From positions 789,974,890 to 790,038,889 of the forward strand of contig CM048745.1 in the NCBI GenBank assembly GCA_026315105.1: a stretch of DNA of 64,000 nt, read 5' to 3'. Of this stretch, positions 22,851 through 34,014 are shown piece after piece (position 1 is the stretch's first letter; each line of letters opens with the position of its first letter). The notes under the pieces are model-generated. The model did no database searches and was not told where the DNA came from. It saw nothing but the letters and a program-made list of their open reading frames with translations. Source of the DNA: Locusta migratoria (taxonomy: Eukaryota; Arthropoda; Insecta; Orthoptera; Acrididae). The translations under genes were made by a program, and so were the position numbers.

Positions 22851-23820
22851 GACTTCCATAGATTCCGAAAACACTTTTGCCCGCAGCGCCGGCGGCCCAC
22901 CTCGGGGGCAGCTCACATACCCGCCTGTGTTTTAGATGAACCTGATTCATTACTTGCTTTAAAGTTGCGGTGCAAGCAACACAGATGGACCTATTACGGG
23001 CTCACATTTATATCAAGAAATAATGTTGAATTTAAATTTATCAGTTTCCTTTGCCATATGTTCTTCTGTTTGTTGGGAATACTATCAACCGTTTTCTATT
23101 TTTGGTCCCTACATTGCCAGAAATGCTGCTTTGCGTGTTTTCAAAAGCGATTACCGAAGTATGGCACATCACTGAAAATGCTGTTTAGTGCAATAATACC
23201 TCACAGAAAAATGGAGTCATGGCGAGCCTTGTGTAGTCAGCCTGAAAAGCAATAACTCAGAATAACTCTTAATTAAATGAAAGTTATGAAACGGCAGGAA
23301 AAGTATTAATATTAATATTAATTCATGACAAAGTAGCTGGAACCGATTTTAAATAAAATATTATTGGTATATTTCTGGCCACCAAATGTAGACACCTGAA
23401 TATATAAAAGGATATGATGAAAACTTACAAACAATGCAGTCTATGTAAGTACAAATGTTATTGGCCACGCACGTTTAGAACTGGGCATGAAGAGCCTTGT
23501 CAGGAGAATGACGTTGCTAGTGGGGCTCTAGGCAGAGGCGGCAGAGTCAGTGGGGCCAACCCTGCCCACATTACTATTTTTATTGCCACAGCTCGGTCCA
23601 GACGGCGAGAGTCGGGTGTTGCAAGCAGAGGCGACCGTGGGCAGCGCTGGTGAAACATCTGCCGTGTCCTGCGACCTGTTCCGCCTCCACGGAGCACCTT
23701 CTTTCACCTACCAAGGGTCAAAGTTCAGTTTCATCTCTACATTTTTTACCTCGGGAGTGCTTTAGAAACGAACCACTTGTTATTAGTCTAGATTATACGT
23801 TTACAGCTGCAGAACTACTT
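22851..23820. other. Unassigned
   Basis: An open frame 22740-23255 (171 codons) starts inside the SINE and has no recognisable domain. 23490-23700 is GC-rich with short frames on both strands. No gene is supported. Confidence 0.35.
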
Positions 23821-23824
23821 TGCA

Positions 23825-23985
23825 GTTTGTATTTAATGACCTGGCAGAGAGTTTAACCAATCTCCTGCAGAATATTTAATCCGTTCCACTCTCGAATAGC
23901 GCGAAGGGAAAGCGATTCCTTACACTTTTCCGTGAGAGATTAACTCTGTTTTGTGACGACGATTATTCTCCATTTGTAGACGGAC
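23825..23985 (-). mobile_element. LINE 3'-end fragment (LINE-1 family of this window)
   Basis: GACCTGGCAGAGAGTTTAAC and CCGTTCCACTCTCGAATAGC match the antisense 3' coding end and 3' UTR of the copy at 40980-41130 (CTGGCAGAGGGTTCATTAAC, CCGTTCCATTCTCTAATAGC). Confidence 0.7.
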
Positions 23986-24525
23986 GTCAACTAAACAGTA
24001 TTCCATTCAAAGTTTGAAATTTTTTGAAAAAAACCTCTACGATAGGGAAATGTCTTTGTTTTTTATGATAGCCATCCGCACTCTCTCCCCTATTTCGCGA
24101 TAATGCAAAATGATCTGCTATGATGTGTTGCACCACCTTGTGTGTTTTGCAAATAAAACATCTTCCCCACAATGGTTTCTACATAAAGGTTTCCAATTTA
24201 AAATTTTAATAGATTTAAACCGTAAATATTTGGTTGAACCTACAACTTCGAGGTTAGTGTAATCTATGGTGTAGCTGAAATTAACACATTTATTTCAGTA
24301 TTCATGTGGATGACTTCATGACAATCATTATTTAGAGTCAATTGTTTTTATGTAGTCTATGGATTTCTTGTCTTCATCGATTTGCAATTTGTTTTTATTA
24401 TCTAAAAAATTTACTAGATATGAAATCTAAGAAGGCTAATAAAATTCTCTCTTAAATTTAAACTAACAAGAAAAGTATAAAACCATCGTATCAGTCTTTG
24501 TTTGACCACGGTAATCTCAAAAACT
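23986..24525. other. Unassigned AT-rich sequence
   Basis: Nothing recognised. Confidence 0.45.
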
Positions 24526-24579
24526 GTTGGATAAATTTTCCGGAAATTTTTCACAGCATTTCTACATCTGCACTTGGAA

Positions 24580-24865
24580 AATAAAAAATAAAAACTCTAA
24601 GGATGTGTTAGATTTAATTCGACTGGAAAATGAACTAGCTGCATGTATACATCTGAAACCCATATCAACTTATGACTTCACTGAAGGACAGACATCAGGA
24701 TACTACCCTGCCTGGTGTATAAGCTGGTTTACTAATTGTCACTGTGCCGAGCACAACTGCATCAGTAGAAAGATCTTTCTTTGCATTGAGAGGAATGAAA
24801 TCATAACATCGTCCTTCGGATTTGGTTCTTCTGTCCCATAGAAACTGAAGTTCTTCATAATGTGA
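24580..24865 (+). pseudogene. hAT transposase C-terminal (dimerisation) relic
   Basis: In one plus-strand frame 24730-24800 reads LLIVTVPSTTASVERSFFAL and continues RGMKS. This is the signature of the hAT C-terminal dimerisation domain (xxxP-TTASxERxFSxL). A stop follows, then RPSDLVLLSHR, matching the usual RLSxLALLSI tail. Upstream residues (VLDLIRLENELA) fit the preceding helix. Frameshifted; no terminal repeats or 8-bp TSD were identified. Confidence 0.65.
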
Positions 24866-25086
24866 GAAGCAGCCATAGCTTCTATTACGGTGTAATTACT
24901 GAGTTTACTTAAAAACAATTGAATTAATATTAATTCTTTAACTTGTATCATTTGTATAATGTGTTGTAATACTTCAACATCGTTAACTACATAATTCAGT
25001 AATTGTTAACTGCAAGTATTATAATCTTTCTTTCAATCCTTTCAGTACATCGTAAAATATCTCAAAGTATTTTTTCGGCATACAAG

Positions 25087-25276
25087 TGCGGTGGCAAGTA
25101 GGCCTCTTCCATAAATGGGCTGCGGAGCGAGCGGTTGCTTGCCGTCGGAGGTTCGAGTCCTCCTGGGGCATGGGTGTTTGTGTTGTCCTTAGGTTAGTTT
25201 ACATTAGTTTAAATAGTTTGTAAGCTACGGACTGATGACCACGCAGTTTGCTCCGATAGATTTGCAAACACTTGAA
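25087..25276 (+). mobile_element. SINE family B, head eroded
   Basis: GCTGCGGAGCGAGCGGTTGC, B box GGAGGTTCGAGTCCTCC, CATGGGTGTTTGTGTTGTCC, and a tail to GCAAACACTTGAACA. Confidence 0.88.
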
Positions 25277-25297
25277 CAGAAATGGGTTATCATATTA

Positions 25298-25444
25298 TCT
25301 ATATCTATAAATGTGAATGTCTGTTCGGTGTACGTTTATCACTTCTGAAACACAAGACATAAAGAGCTAAACATTTGTACAGTTACTAATGTCTATCCGG
25401 GAAAGGCTTTAGGCATGGTAATATGGCGACCGGATAGCTGTTTA
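25298..25444 (+). mobile_element. Extra Helitron 5'-end copy
   Basis: A|TCTATATCTATAAATGTGAA followed by TCGGTGTACGTTTATCAC. It repeats the first ~147 bp of the Helitron that begins at 25445, head to tail. No 3' terminus lies between the two. Confidence 0.6.
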
Positions 25445-26213
25445 TCTATATATATTAATGTGAATGTCTATTCGGTGTACGCTTATCACGTCCGAACGAC
25501 AAGACGCAGAGACTTAAATATTTGTACAGTTACTAATTTATACGTGAGGAAGGTTTTAGGCAAGGTTTTATAACGATCTGATAGATATTTAGTAATTTGA
25601 AGAATATAACGCGAAATGCGGAACAATAATGACTCTTTGAAAATTATATTTACTCTTTGGAAAATGTTTTATTGGTTGTATTGTTGCTTGAGGGTTGATA
25701 ATGATAAAAGGGTGGAGTATATTGGGATGGAAAGTCATCGGTGTGTACAGAATTCTACTTGTGTTTGTGGTTAATATTTCGCTCTCCACCGAAAACTACA
25801 GAATGCAAACAATGGCCCGTGTGTAATTATTGTCAGAAGTCTCCCGTTGTACACCATAGCAGTTCCATGCCGATAGCTATAATGGGGTGGAAGATATTGG
25901 TGGTTGAAAGTCGTCAAATTATAAAAAAAATTCCGTCTGAAGGCCAGCGATGACGTTTGCGACTCTATAGCAAGGAGGTTACATACAGCGAAATGTGATG
26001 CCAAAGACCAAATCTTTCGGTGATGCGTGCTACGATGTCTTAAGCTCTTTCTCTGTAAGGATAAGCATACGAATAAGAAAATATAAGAATAAATAAATAA
26101 AGCAGTAAAAAAGAAATTTCTTTTAATAAATCTCTTTAAAAAAATCGATTTGATTTAGCGCATTATCTATCATAATCAACAAACACGCGAGCGGAGCCGC
26201 GGGTTTATGCTAG
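25445..26213 (+). mobile_element. Non-autonomous Helitron, 769 bp
   Basis: Begins after A with TCTATATATATTAATGTGAA and ends with a GC hairpin (GCGGAGCCGC, 26191-26200), TTTATG, CTAG (26210-26213), then T. Both termini fit Helitrons. The interior has no helicase or Rep motif; the short open frames at 25741-26004 are not recognisable. Confidence 0.7.
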
Positions 26214-26814
26214 TACTGGATAAAATGGCTTCAGTACTAAGCACATTCATTACAGATTCAACAATTTTTGTAATTATGTAACAATGTAAGTTGCAATGTA
26301 TTTAGAAAACGTTTTAACAAAGGAGTAAAAAGCTATTTTAAGTTCATCAAATTGTACTAGTTAGTTTGTGGAGGAAGGACCTCCAATTCTCCTTTTGTTG
26401 AGATACATTGCATTCCCCTCTAACTCCCCATCCCCTTGACCGACTTATAAAACAGATCCTGTCAGCAAAATTGCATTATATATAAGTGCACGCTGGTGCT
26501 ATTTCTTAACAGAACCATCAGTACCTAAAAACACACGTTGAAACTGACTTAAATCGTTATAAGCTGCCATTTCTGCAGCAGTAGCTGATCTAATGCCTGA
26601 CTAGATACCTTTTGCCTTATATAGGCGTTGTCGACCTACGCGCCGTCCTCTGAGTGTTTGCATATACCAGTTTCTTTGGCTCTCAGTGTATAACGAACAC
26701 AGTGTAACAAATGTCGTGAATGAGCTGACGTATTTTCCAGTGGAGGATTCGGTTGACTTGTCATCAAACGTTTACGGCTCCCATTCAAGAGCTACTTTCT
26801 TTCGAGAGACCCAA
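26214..26814. other. Unassigned
   Basis: No coding or repeat signal recognised. Confidence 0.4.
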
Positions 26815-27240
26815 AAGTTAGATTGAATTAGATTAATTGTTCGTTCCGTGGATCCATGTTGAGGGGATCTTCGTGGATGTGGAACATATCAGTTTTTTTT
26901 AAATATACATATAAGTTGATAATCTGATTTTTATTTGTAGCTAAATTTTTTATGGTTGTTGGTAAATTATTGAAAAATATGTGTTCCTGAGTAGTGGACC
27001 CCTTTTTGAACTAAAGTAAGTGCTTTTAAGTCCTTTTGTTCCTAGTATTGTAGGTATGAACTAAGCTGTTTCTTGGGGAAAGGATATATTATTTATGACA
27101 AATTTCATTAAGGAATAAAAATACTGAGAGACAGCAGTTAATATACCCAGTTCTTTGAAGAGGCTTCTGCAGGATGTCGTGAATTTACACCACAAATAAT
27201 ATGTATTACTCGCTTTTGAAAACTTTTGCTTGAATTGAAG

Positions 27241-27441
27241 ATTCAAATGTTCAAATGCTTGTAAAGGTTATGGGATTTAACTTCGGGGTCATCAGTCTCT
27301 AACTTACAAACTACTTATGAACTAGCTTATACTAAAGACGGCACAAACATCCATGCCCGAGGGGGTATTCCAACCCCCGACCGCAGCGGCCGTGCAGACC
27401 GTGACTGGCACGCCGCAGACCGCTCGGCCACTGCGGCAGGG
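27241..27441 (-). mobile_element. SINE family A with 10-bp TSD (9/10)
   Basis: Complete antisense SINE. Flanks TGAATTGAAG (27231-27240) and TGACTTGAAG (27442-27451). Inserted in the LINE coding region. Confidence 0.9.
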
Positions 27442-27506
27442 TGACTTGAAGAGTTACCCCAAAATATTATCCCATATGACATTATGGAATGAAAGTAAGT
27501 ACAGTT

Positions 27507-27543
<37 letters not shown>
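27507..27543. repeat. Poly-T run (~36)
   Basis: Homopolymer inside the minus-strand LINE. It could be slippage expansion or a remnant poly-A tail of a lost insertion; no adjoining element identifies it. Confidence 0.95.
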
Positions 27544-27547
<4 letters not shown>

Positions 27548-27835
27548 CTGATATAACTCGTATTGCACATACAGATTTGTTAAGTCTTTTCTGCAGTTCT
27601 GTGGTGTGCTACTTCCAACTAAATTTATAATCAAGCTGGAATCCCAGGAATTTTAAACTGTTAACCTCTTCTATCTGCTCTTCCTCATACTTTATGCCTA
27701 TACTGGATGGGAATCTCTTACATGTTCTGAACTGCATGTAGTGAGTCTTTTCAAAGTTTAATGTCAATGAGTTGGCTTTAAACCATTTATTAATACTATA
27801 AACGTACATGACATAGACCGGACTGACAGTTGATA

Positions 27836-28077
27836 ATTGATGAAAAACAGAAATTAAATATACAGAGCACGACGTACAATTCAACACGATGTCCCTCGTC
27901 GTAGTCCAGCATCATGGCCACGTAACCATGACAACATGGCTCGCGTAGCTTCCTAACACTGCACACCTTGCACTCAGACAGTTCACTGTTCCTACTTTGC
28001 TTATTTTTTCACAATTCAGTATTATTTCTTCCTGTGTTCACGGTCGATCTGTGTTCCATTTTTGAAAACATTTTTCA
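27836..28077. other. Unassigned short stretch
   Basis: Nothing recognised between the LINE and the SINE fragment. Confidence 0.4.
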
Positions 28078-28147
28078 AAAATGCTTGTAAGTCTACGGGA
28101 CTTAACATGTTTGGTTGTTAGTCCCTAGTCTTACAAACTACTTAAAG
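28078..28147 (-). mobile_element. SINE 3' tail fragment
   Basis: Antisense tail GCTTGTAAGTCTACGGGACT to CTTACAAACTACTTAAAG. It is cut by the DNA transposon starting at 28150. Confidence 0.75.
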
Positions 28148-28333
28148 TACAGGGTGACCAGAAAAGGAGTCCCTGATTTCAAAATTAAATATCTCGAAAT
28201 CAAAGATCGATAGAGGAATCCAGTAAATGGTATGTTTATTGTGAAAGCTATAAGAAGTTTATACAGCAGTTTTAAATAATAGTTACAAAAGCTGCTAACA
28301 GATGGCGCTGTAATTGCCATACGTAATGCCTAG

Positions 28334-28368
28334 TATAAATAGTGATCCGAAGCCCAGAGCGATCAGTT
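28334..28368 (+). promoter_or_regulatory. Candidate core promoter of the DNA transposon (TATA + initiator)
   Basis: TATAAATA at 28334-28341 and an arthropod-type initiator TCAGTT with its A at 28365, about 31 bp downstream. They lie between the left inverted repeat and the first Met of the transposase (28423). Confidence 0.5.
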
Positions 28369-28507
28369 CCACTATTGAAACGTGAAAGGAGGTTACCGTA
28401 CCGAAGGAAGAGATTAAAACCATGTATTCCATTGAACAACGAGTTTTTCTGGTGCTAGAGTACCACAGGTTAGAAGAGAGACCTACGGCAACAAGGCGAA
28501 GTTTTCA

Positions 28508-28709
28508 CACATCACACACACATGTTTGTAAAGTCTATGGGACTTAACTACGGAGTCATCAGTCCCTAAACTTAGAAACTACTTATGAACTAACTAAGAC
28601 TAAGGACGGCACAAATATCCATGCCCGAGGGGGGATTCGAACCCTCGACCGTAGTGGCCGTGCAGACCGTGACTGGAGCGCCTCATTCTCCTCGGCCACC
28701 GCGGCCGGC
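28508..28709 (-). mobile_element. SINE family A with 12-bp TSD
   Basis: Full-length antisense SINE flanked by GCGAAGTTTTCA at 28496-28507 and 28710-28721. Excising it rejoins the transposase frame (TATRRSF|QARFNVP). Confidence 0.95.
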
Positions 28710-29933
28710 GCGAAGTTTTCAAGCACGGTTTAATGTTCCAAAATGACCCGATGCGAAAACCATTCGCCCTGCGCTCTTCGCAAAATTTCAACGAACAGGC
28801 AGCATAACTGATGATCTAGTGGCCGCAAGCAAACCGCAGTTACGCCTGAAAATATCGCTACAGTTTCTGGAATTATTAAGTGAAATCGAATGTCATCCGT
28901 CCGTAGAATTGCATCTGAAACTGGTTTGAAGCGTTCCAGGACGCAGAAAATACTGAGAAAGAGCCTACACATGTTTCCATTCCAAATTCGAACGCACCAG
29001 GCCATACCCGTACGAGCTGTGCAACAAAGGGTTGCCTTTGCTAATCAGATGCTCACAATGATTGATAGTTAAGGATTTGATGTTGGCTGCATCTGGTTTA
29101 CGGATGAAGCACACTTCCACCTGAATGGATACGTGAATAAGTAGAACTGGCGATTTTGGGGTTCCGAAAAGCCATATTGGTGTGAAGCTAAACCCCTGTA
29201 TTCCCCTAAAGTTACTGTGTGGGCTGCAGTATGCAGCAGAGGCATTATTGGCCCTTTTTTCATTCGAGAAATGGTCACTGGTGCACGTGACGTTGCAATT
29301 TTGGAACAATTTGTCGGCACACAGCAAGCGTTAGAGGATCGACCAGGTACTGGTACAGGTACTGGTTTAGGCAAGATGGAGCCCGACCACATAGGATCGA
29401 ACAAGTGTTTCGCTTTTCTTGAGGAATACTTCCGGAATCGAGTCATTGCTTTGGAATATCCCAAATTTACTGGTGCAGGCATGGATTGGCCTCCATATTC
29501 GCCGGATTTGACTCCCTGTGACTTTTTTTGTGAGGCACAGTGAAATACATGGTCTACCCGAAGCATCCCGCCACGCTGGACGAGCTTGAATCGAGGATCT
29601 CTGTGGCATGTGAATCCATTGAAATGTGGTGGCGAATTTCATTCTTCGTTTGCGCCACCTCTGTAGTTCCAATGGTGAACATTTTGAAAACATTGTGATG
29701 TGATTGTTTGCAAAGAGTGTTTTCATACGATTATTTCACTGATGTATGCTGATATGAGCTGTACAGCGTACAGCGCCATCTGTTAGCAGATTTTGTAACT
29801 ATTATTTCAAACTGCTGTATAAACTTCTTACAGCTTTCACAATAAACATACCGTTTACTGCATTCCTCTGTATATCTTTGTTTTCGAGTTATTTAATTTT
29901 GAAATCAGGGAGCCCTTTTCTGGACACCCTGTA

Positions 29934-30795
29934 AATTAAGCTACCCTAGCGACAACACACACACACACATACGGGCTGTCCACTGCTGTAACTTACCACT
30001 AAATTTGGAAGGAGGGAGGGGTGTGATGGGAGGTTTCCTCGTGAGTGAGCGAGTGGGCGGGCAGCTGTTGGGTGGGCGTGTCGCCCTTGTTTGGCCGGGG
30101 CTCACGCAGACTGCTTTCAGGCTGGGAAGTGACGTGTGCGGCGCAGTGAATCAGCGCGGCCAGGCTGCTAGCGACGTCTCGGCAGCCTTGCTGGCTCGCA
30201 AGCACGCTGCGTCTGACGCGGGGCTCGAACCCGCAGCCAAAGCGACAAACAGCTCGGCGCCAGCGCTGACGTCACCCGACCTGTTGCGCGCCACGTTCCC
30301 TGTCTTTTTTCCCACTTATTTTACTCTCCCTCCTCCCCTCGCCCTCCCTCCTACACTCCTACTGCCACACGTCTACGGAAGGGCCGCCCGTAACCACAAG
30401 GAATAGCTTCCCTGCGAGGATTGCCTCTTTCCACCTGCCCGTATGTAATTATTCGCACTGTCTTCAACACCTAGGGGTAATTAGTTCGAGTTATTACTTC
30501 ACGCAATCTATTGAGACAGAAAATTCAAAGTATGCGGAAAACGAATCACACAGAAGGAAATATAGACGTTCAAAAGTGACAATGGCTGAGGCAGAAAATA
30601 CAAAACTTGAATGGCAACAGTAAAATGCATGCATAAAGTCAGATCCCGTTTAAACGAAAATTAAAGAAACGTTTGCAAAAATGAAAATCAGAAGATGGAC
30701 GGAAGATTATAACTGCAAAGATAAAAAGTTGACTGTAAAAGTATTGAATAAACTTATCAGAAGAGAAATTGATTCCATTGGTACACCCTGAACTC
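29934..30795. other. Unassigned, GC-rich at 30000-30400
   Basis: Open frame 30005-30406 (plus) is a composition effect of GC-rich sequence and carries no recognisable domain. A B-box-like GGGTTCGAGCCCC on the minus strand near 30215 hints at an eroded tRNA-like repeat, but no head or tail can be followed. Confidence 0.35.
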
Positions 30796-31756
30796 TATTT
30801 ACAGACGTGACATAAGGTCGTTGATGAGGTATGCGCCCATACCAGTATTAATTGATAAACGGTGCTATTAGGACGCCGTGTAAAATTATAGGGACACAGA
30901 TAGTGATGTGGTCAACGTAGGTATTTTAATCGCTCTTATTCCACTTTATGACAATTGTGAATATTTATCTGTCACGTTCCTTTACTCCATTTCATGATAA
31001 TTGTTTATAACTTCATCTGTCATTTTTCATTTTAACTCCAGGGTGTTTTATGACTTATGTGTAAAATAAATAAATAAATAAGTAAAATTCATGACAATTA
31101 TACAAATTCTACCACTTTTAACCTTAGCTTGTTTTATGACAAATATGTGTAACCCTATTAATGCAACGTAGGGATTTTATCATGTCAACCGTAAAATAGT
31201 GGTATTTTGTTATAGCTGACAGTATCCGTCAATTTCACTTCCATTTGAATACGTCCTGGTCTCCCGCCTTTCTGTCCTCGCCATGCCATGGGGCACCACC
31301 ACAGGTGTGTGAGTTTAACAATAAGAGCTGCATACAGTTGTATTGTATTGTCCCGTCCTCTCCATTTTAATCGTAAATATTTGTAGGATTACTATTTGAT
31401 TTTATATAGCTTCTGTTTTTCTTATCTTTGTCATTTACACTAGAGCCACCTGGTGGCGTCTACCGTTTACTTTGACGATGCTGGGTGATTTGGCTTTAGT
31501 GATGTTCAGCAGGGCCTTGACGCCATACAATTTTATTACGTTAACCCCCCCCCCCCCACCTCCACGGTATGTACTTAAGATATTTGTGTTTGTAATGTAC
31601 TTTAGTATTTTTTTTGTCCATAGAGTTCTCTATCTTTTTGTAAGTTTACAGATTCTGAAGATGATTTAATCGAAACGCGTCAATAAAAGTTGGCCACATC
31701 ACTATCTGTGGCCCTATAATTTTACACAGCGTCCTAATAGCACTGTTTGTCAATTA
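30796..31756. mobile_element. Foldback element carrying a hammerhead-like motif, 11-bp TSD
   Basis: 961-bp insertion between ACCCTGAACTC repeats (30785-30795 and 31757-31767). Inverted arms: 30849-30916 and 31689-31756, about 68 bp at high identity. The left side has a 53-bp extension outside the arm; the right arm ends exactly at the repeat. A hammerhead-like motif (31655-31681) lies just inside the right arm. No protein coding was recognised in the interior. Structure parallels 35583-35969 and 51912-52110. Confidence 0.7.
31655..31681 (+). ncRNA. Hammerhead-ribozyme-like motif
   Basis: CTGAAGA, U, GAT-TTA-ATC hairpin, GAAA, CGCGT, C. Stem III is the palindrome ACGCGU and cleavage would fall after C31681. 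Compact and complete in core residues apart from the extra U before stem II. Confidence 0.6.
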
Positions 31757-31767
31757 ACCCTGAACTC

Positions 31768-32875
31768 GCCCATAATTGTGAATACAGTTTCCACAAAGCT
31801 TAATTATGAAAAAGACTTGATCCCACAAGACTTAATTCAATCTTACGTATTTCAAAACATTATTGTGAGACATGAGATTTGGGGTAACGTATACAACTAC
31901 TTTAAACGTGTATGTACACGCCAATGTAAATGTTCACCATCATTACCATACGTACATGTAAATTGAGTAGAAGGCTCAATAAAGTGAACACATAGGCTTG
32001 ATAGAATACTACTGTTCTCATTTCAAGTAAGTTGCATGTACTAATATGTATGGTATACATAATACTATTACCCTTATAATGTACGCAGCGTCAGAACTGA
32101 CTGTGCTACATTAAACGACCAAAGAGGTAAAGAACAGACAATAAGTGGCGTTTGCACTGATCAGAAACAACAAAAGTTCAAGAATTATGCTAAACAGCAT
32201 ATTATATTGCCCGTGATGTAAGAAAATTGCACTCATTTACTAAACTAGAATTAAATAGAGAAAACACACACACACTTAAGCTACACTTTTTGTGCGCTGT
32301 CGTGTAACCCTGATGTTGTGAAGGACAATTCTTGCGGCTGCATATCTGAAGTTTAATGGAACTACTCTTGTATTTTTTCCAGGCAGTGTTTACACCATTT
32401 ATTGGTCTGTATTTCACCGATTTGATAGTGTAATATGCCATAGTCGCATTCGTTTCAATCGAGCACAGAAAGATTGCACAGGGTGATTTTTTTGCACCGT
32501 GTAGAAACTCTAGAGATTTATTGATGAGAGTTTACGGAACAAAAACGAATTAATGAACTTAATGTTTGGCAATGCATGATTTACGTGCTAGTTCCAGAGA
32601 CTGCGGCCTAACACGCGCTTTACGCGCTTTACCACAGCTACCATATGTACGCGCCGTAGCGTGTTCTGTTTCACACGTTCACATCAGCCAGGCTTCAACC
32701 CAACACTGTAAGTATGAATACTCTTCTCCGATGACTATATGTCTAGAATGGACTCAACGTGAACGACAGCGATGGCTCCATAACCAAAAATCGCACAGAT
32801 TGACCTCCGGTGAACGAACAGATCCCGCAAACTGACCTCCTCACCCGATACATCTACCAGGAAAGACACAATTGA
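31768..32875. other. Unassigned
   Basis: CAGGGTGATTTTTTTGCACC at 32479 looks like a DNA-transposon end, but no matching right end was found. The rest shows no coding pattern. Confidence 0.35.
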
Positions 32876-33077
32876 GCAAAATTTTCAAATGTTTGTTAAG
32901 CTTAAGGGACTTAACTACGGGGTTATCAGTACCTAAACATACAAACTACTTATTAACTACCTTATACTAAAGACGACACAAACATCCATGCCCGAGGGGG
33001 GATTCGAACCCTCGAGCGCAGCGGCCGTGCAGACTGTGACTGGCGCGTCGCAGACCGCTCGGCCATTGCGTCCGGCT
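32876..33077 (-). mobile_element. SINE family A with 8-bp TSD
   Basis: Complete antisense SINE. ACAATTGA at 32868-32875 and 33078-33085. Confidence 0.92.
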
Positions 33078-33259
33078 ACAATTGAATGCTTTCGGATTTT
33101 AACGCCGATGTGGACTGTACCAAAATAATCAAGCAGTTGCCACATTACCATTGCAATCGTCAATGGCACTTCATCCAGCAGGGAAGGGGGGTGGGGGGGG
33201 GGTATGTCACCCGCTAGAAAATTAAGAGGGCCAGAATTTGAAGCGGACTGCAGATCAAT

Positions 33260-33464
33260 TCTCAAATTGTTCAAACGGTTGTTAAGATTAATGGACTTAA
33301 CTACGGGGTCATCAGTCACTAAACTGACAAACTACTTATGAACGACTTTATACTAAAGACGACACGAACATCCATGCCCGAGGAGGGATTCGAATCCCCG
33401 ACGGGGAACGGCCTCGCGCATCGTAGAATATCGCCTCAATGCGCTCGGCCGCTCCGCCGTGGCC
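33260..33464 (-). mobile_element. SINE subfamily A2
   Basis: Minus-strand head differs from A (GCGGAGCGGCCGAGCGCATT, CGATGCGCGAGGCCGTTCCC, GGGGATTCGAATCCCTCC) while body and tail are those of A. The same head occurs at 35970-36099. Confidence 0.88.
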
Positions 33465-33665
33465 CAGAACGATTTAAATGTCGTCAACTTACATTTCGCG
33501 AAAAGACCACAAAGAAAAGAGAGATTAGGACTCGTACAGATATAAACAAACATTTGATTTTCCCTCATTCTATATGGAAGTGGGAGAGAAGAGCAAGTAA
33601 TTAATAGTACTGTGTACCCTACGCCACTCACCTTTGGGTGGTTTGCGGATAGATGTATGTGGGGT
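33465..33665 (+). mobile_element. LINE C-terminal and 3'-end fragment
   Basis: Plus frame reads FREKTTKKREIRTRTDINKH then LIFPHSIWKWE, the RTRT...FFPRxIxxWN-type end of Jockey/CR1-group LINE proteins. It is followed by the 3' end TGTGTACCCTACGCCACTCA...GATAGATGTATG. Confidence 0.5.
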
Positions 33666-34014
33666 GTTCAGATGAACAGGTACGTAACGTCTTAACAATC
33701 AAACCAGCAAAAATGTGAATATGCTACAATGGGATAACGTTGTGCGACATGTGGGGACGCGAAGCGTGCGTCATCAACTCCCCCTAAAACAATCAGTGTT
33801 GTACCCTCAGAAGGCGAGTACAGTAACTACGGTCTCTAATTACCGTCACAAATATCGTGTGTGAGGTATCAAACAGCTCAGATAAATATGGAGATGCCGT
33901 GTAAGTACATGAAAATGAAATGTAAGGAAATCAGTAGTTCTTGACTACTTACAACAACTGTAACACTACCGATGACTGGTCTGACGGGCATGGCTGTAAC
34001 AGACCCATGAAATT
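33666..34014. other. Unassigned
   Basis: Nothing recognised. Confidence 0.4.

Larger units (their letters stand above)
26815..27835 (-). mobile_element. Jockey/CR1-group LINE (second family), 3' half, with SINE inside
   Basis: Minus-strand RT C-terminal region. 27609-27800 gives INKWFKANSLTLNFEKTHYM and EEVNSLKFLGFQLDYKFSWK. 27061-27246 gives YYLWCKFTTSCRSLFKELGI then LTAVSQYFYSLMKFVINN. 3' UTR sequence GTTCGTTCCGTGGATCCATG lies near 26840. The same C-terminal blocks (SCRPLF--GILT) recur on the plus strand at 46962-47150. 5'-truncated; broken by a SINE and a T run. Confidence 0.8.
28150..29931 (+). mobile_element. Tc1/mariner-superfamily element with ~165-bp terminal inverted repeats
   Basis: Bounded by TA (28148-28149 and 29932-29933). 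Termini CAGGGTGACCAGAAAAGGAG and its complement continue as ~165-bp inverted repeats (28150-28317 and 29766-29931), both containing the GATGGCGCTG / CAGCGCCATC block. Plus-strand transposase from 28423 (MYSIEQRVFLVLEYHRLE), interrupted by a SINE, then VRRIASETGLKRSRTQKILR (28890-), WFTDEAHFHLNGYVN (first Asp), FRQDGARPHRIEQVF (second Asp) and DWPPYSPDLTPCDFF (third). Frameshifts and stops make it inactive. The N-terminal helix-turn-helix resembles DUF4817-type domains. Confidence 0.85.

Noticed and set aside
22740..23255. 171-codon open frame on the plus strand
   Set aside because: Starts inside a SINE head and has no domain similarity that I can see.
30005..30406. 133-codon open frame on the plus strand
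   Set aside because: GC-rich composition gives long open frames; no motifs.
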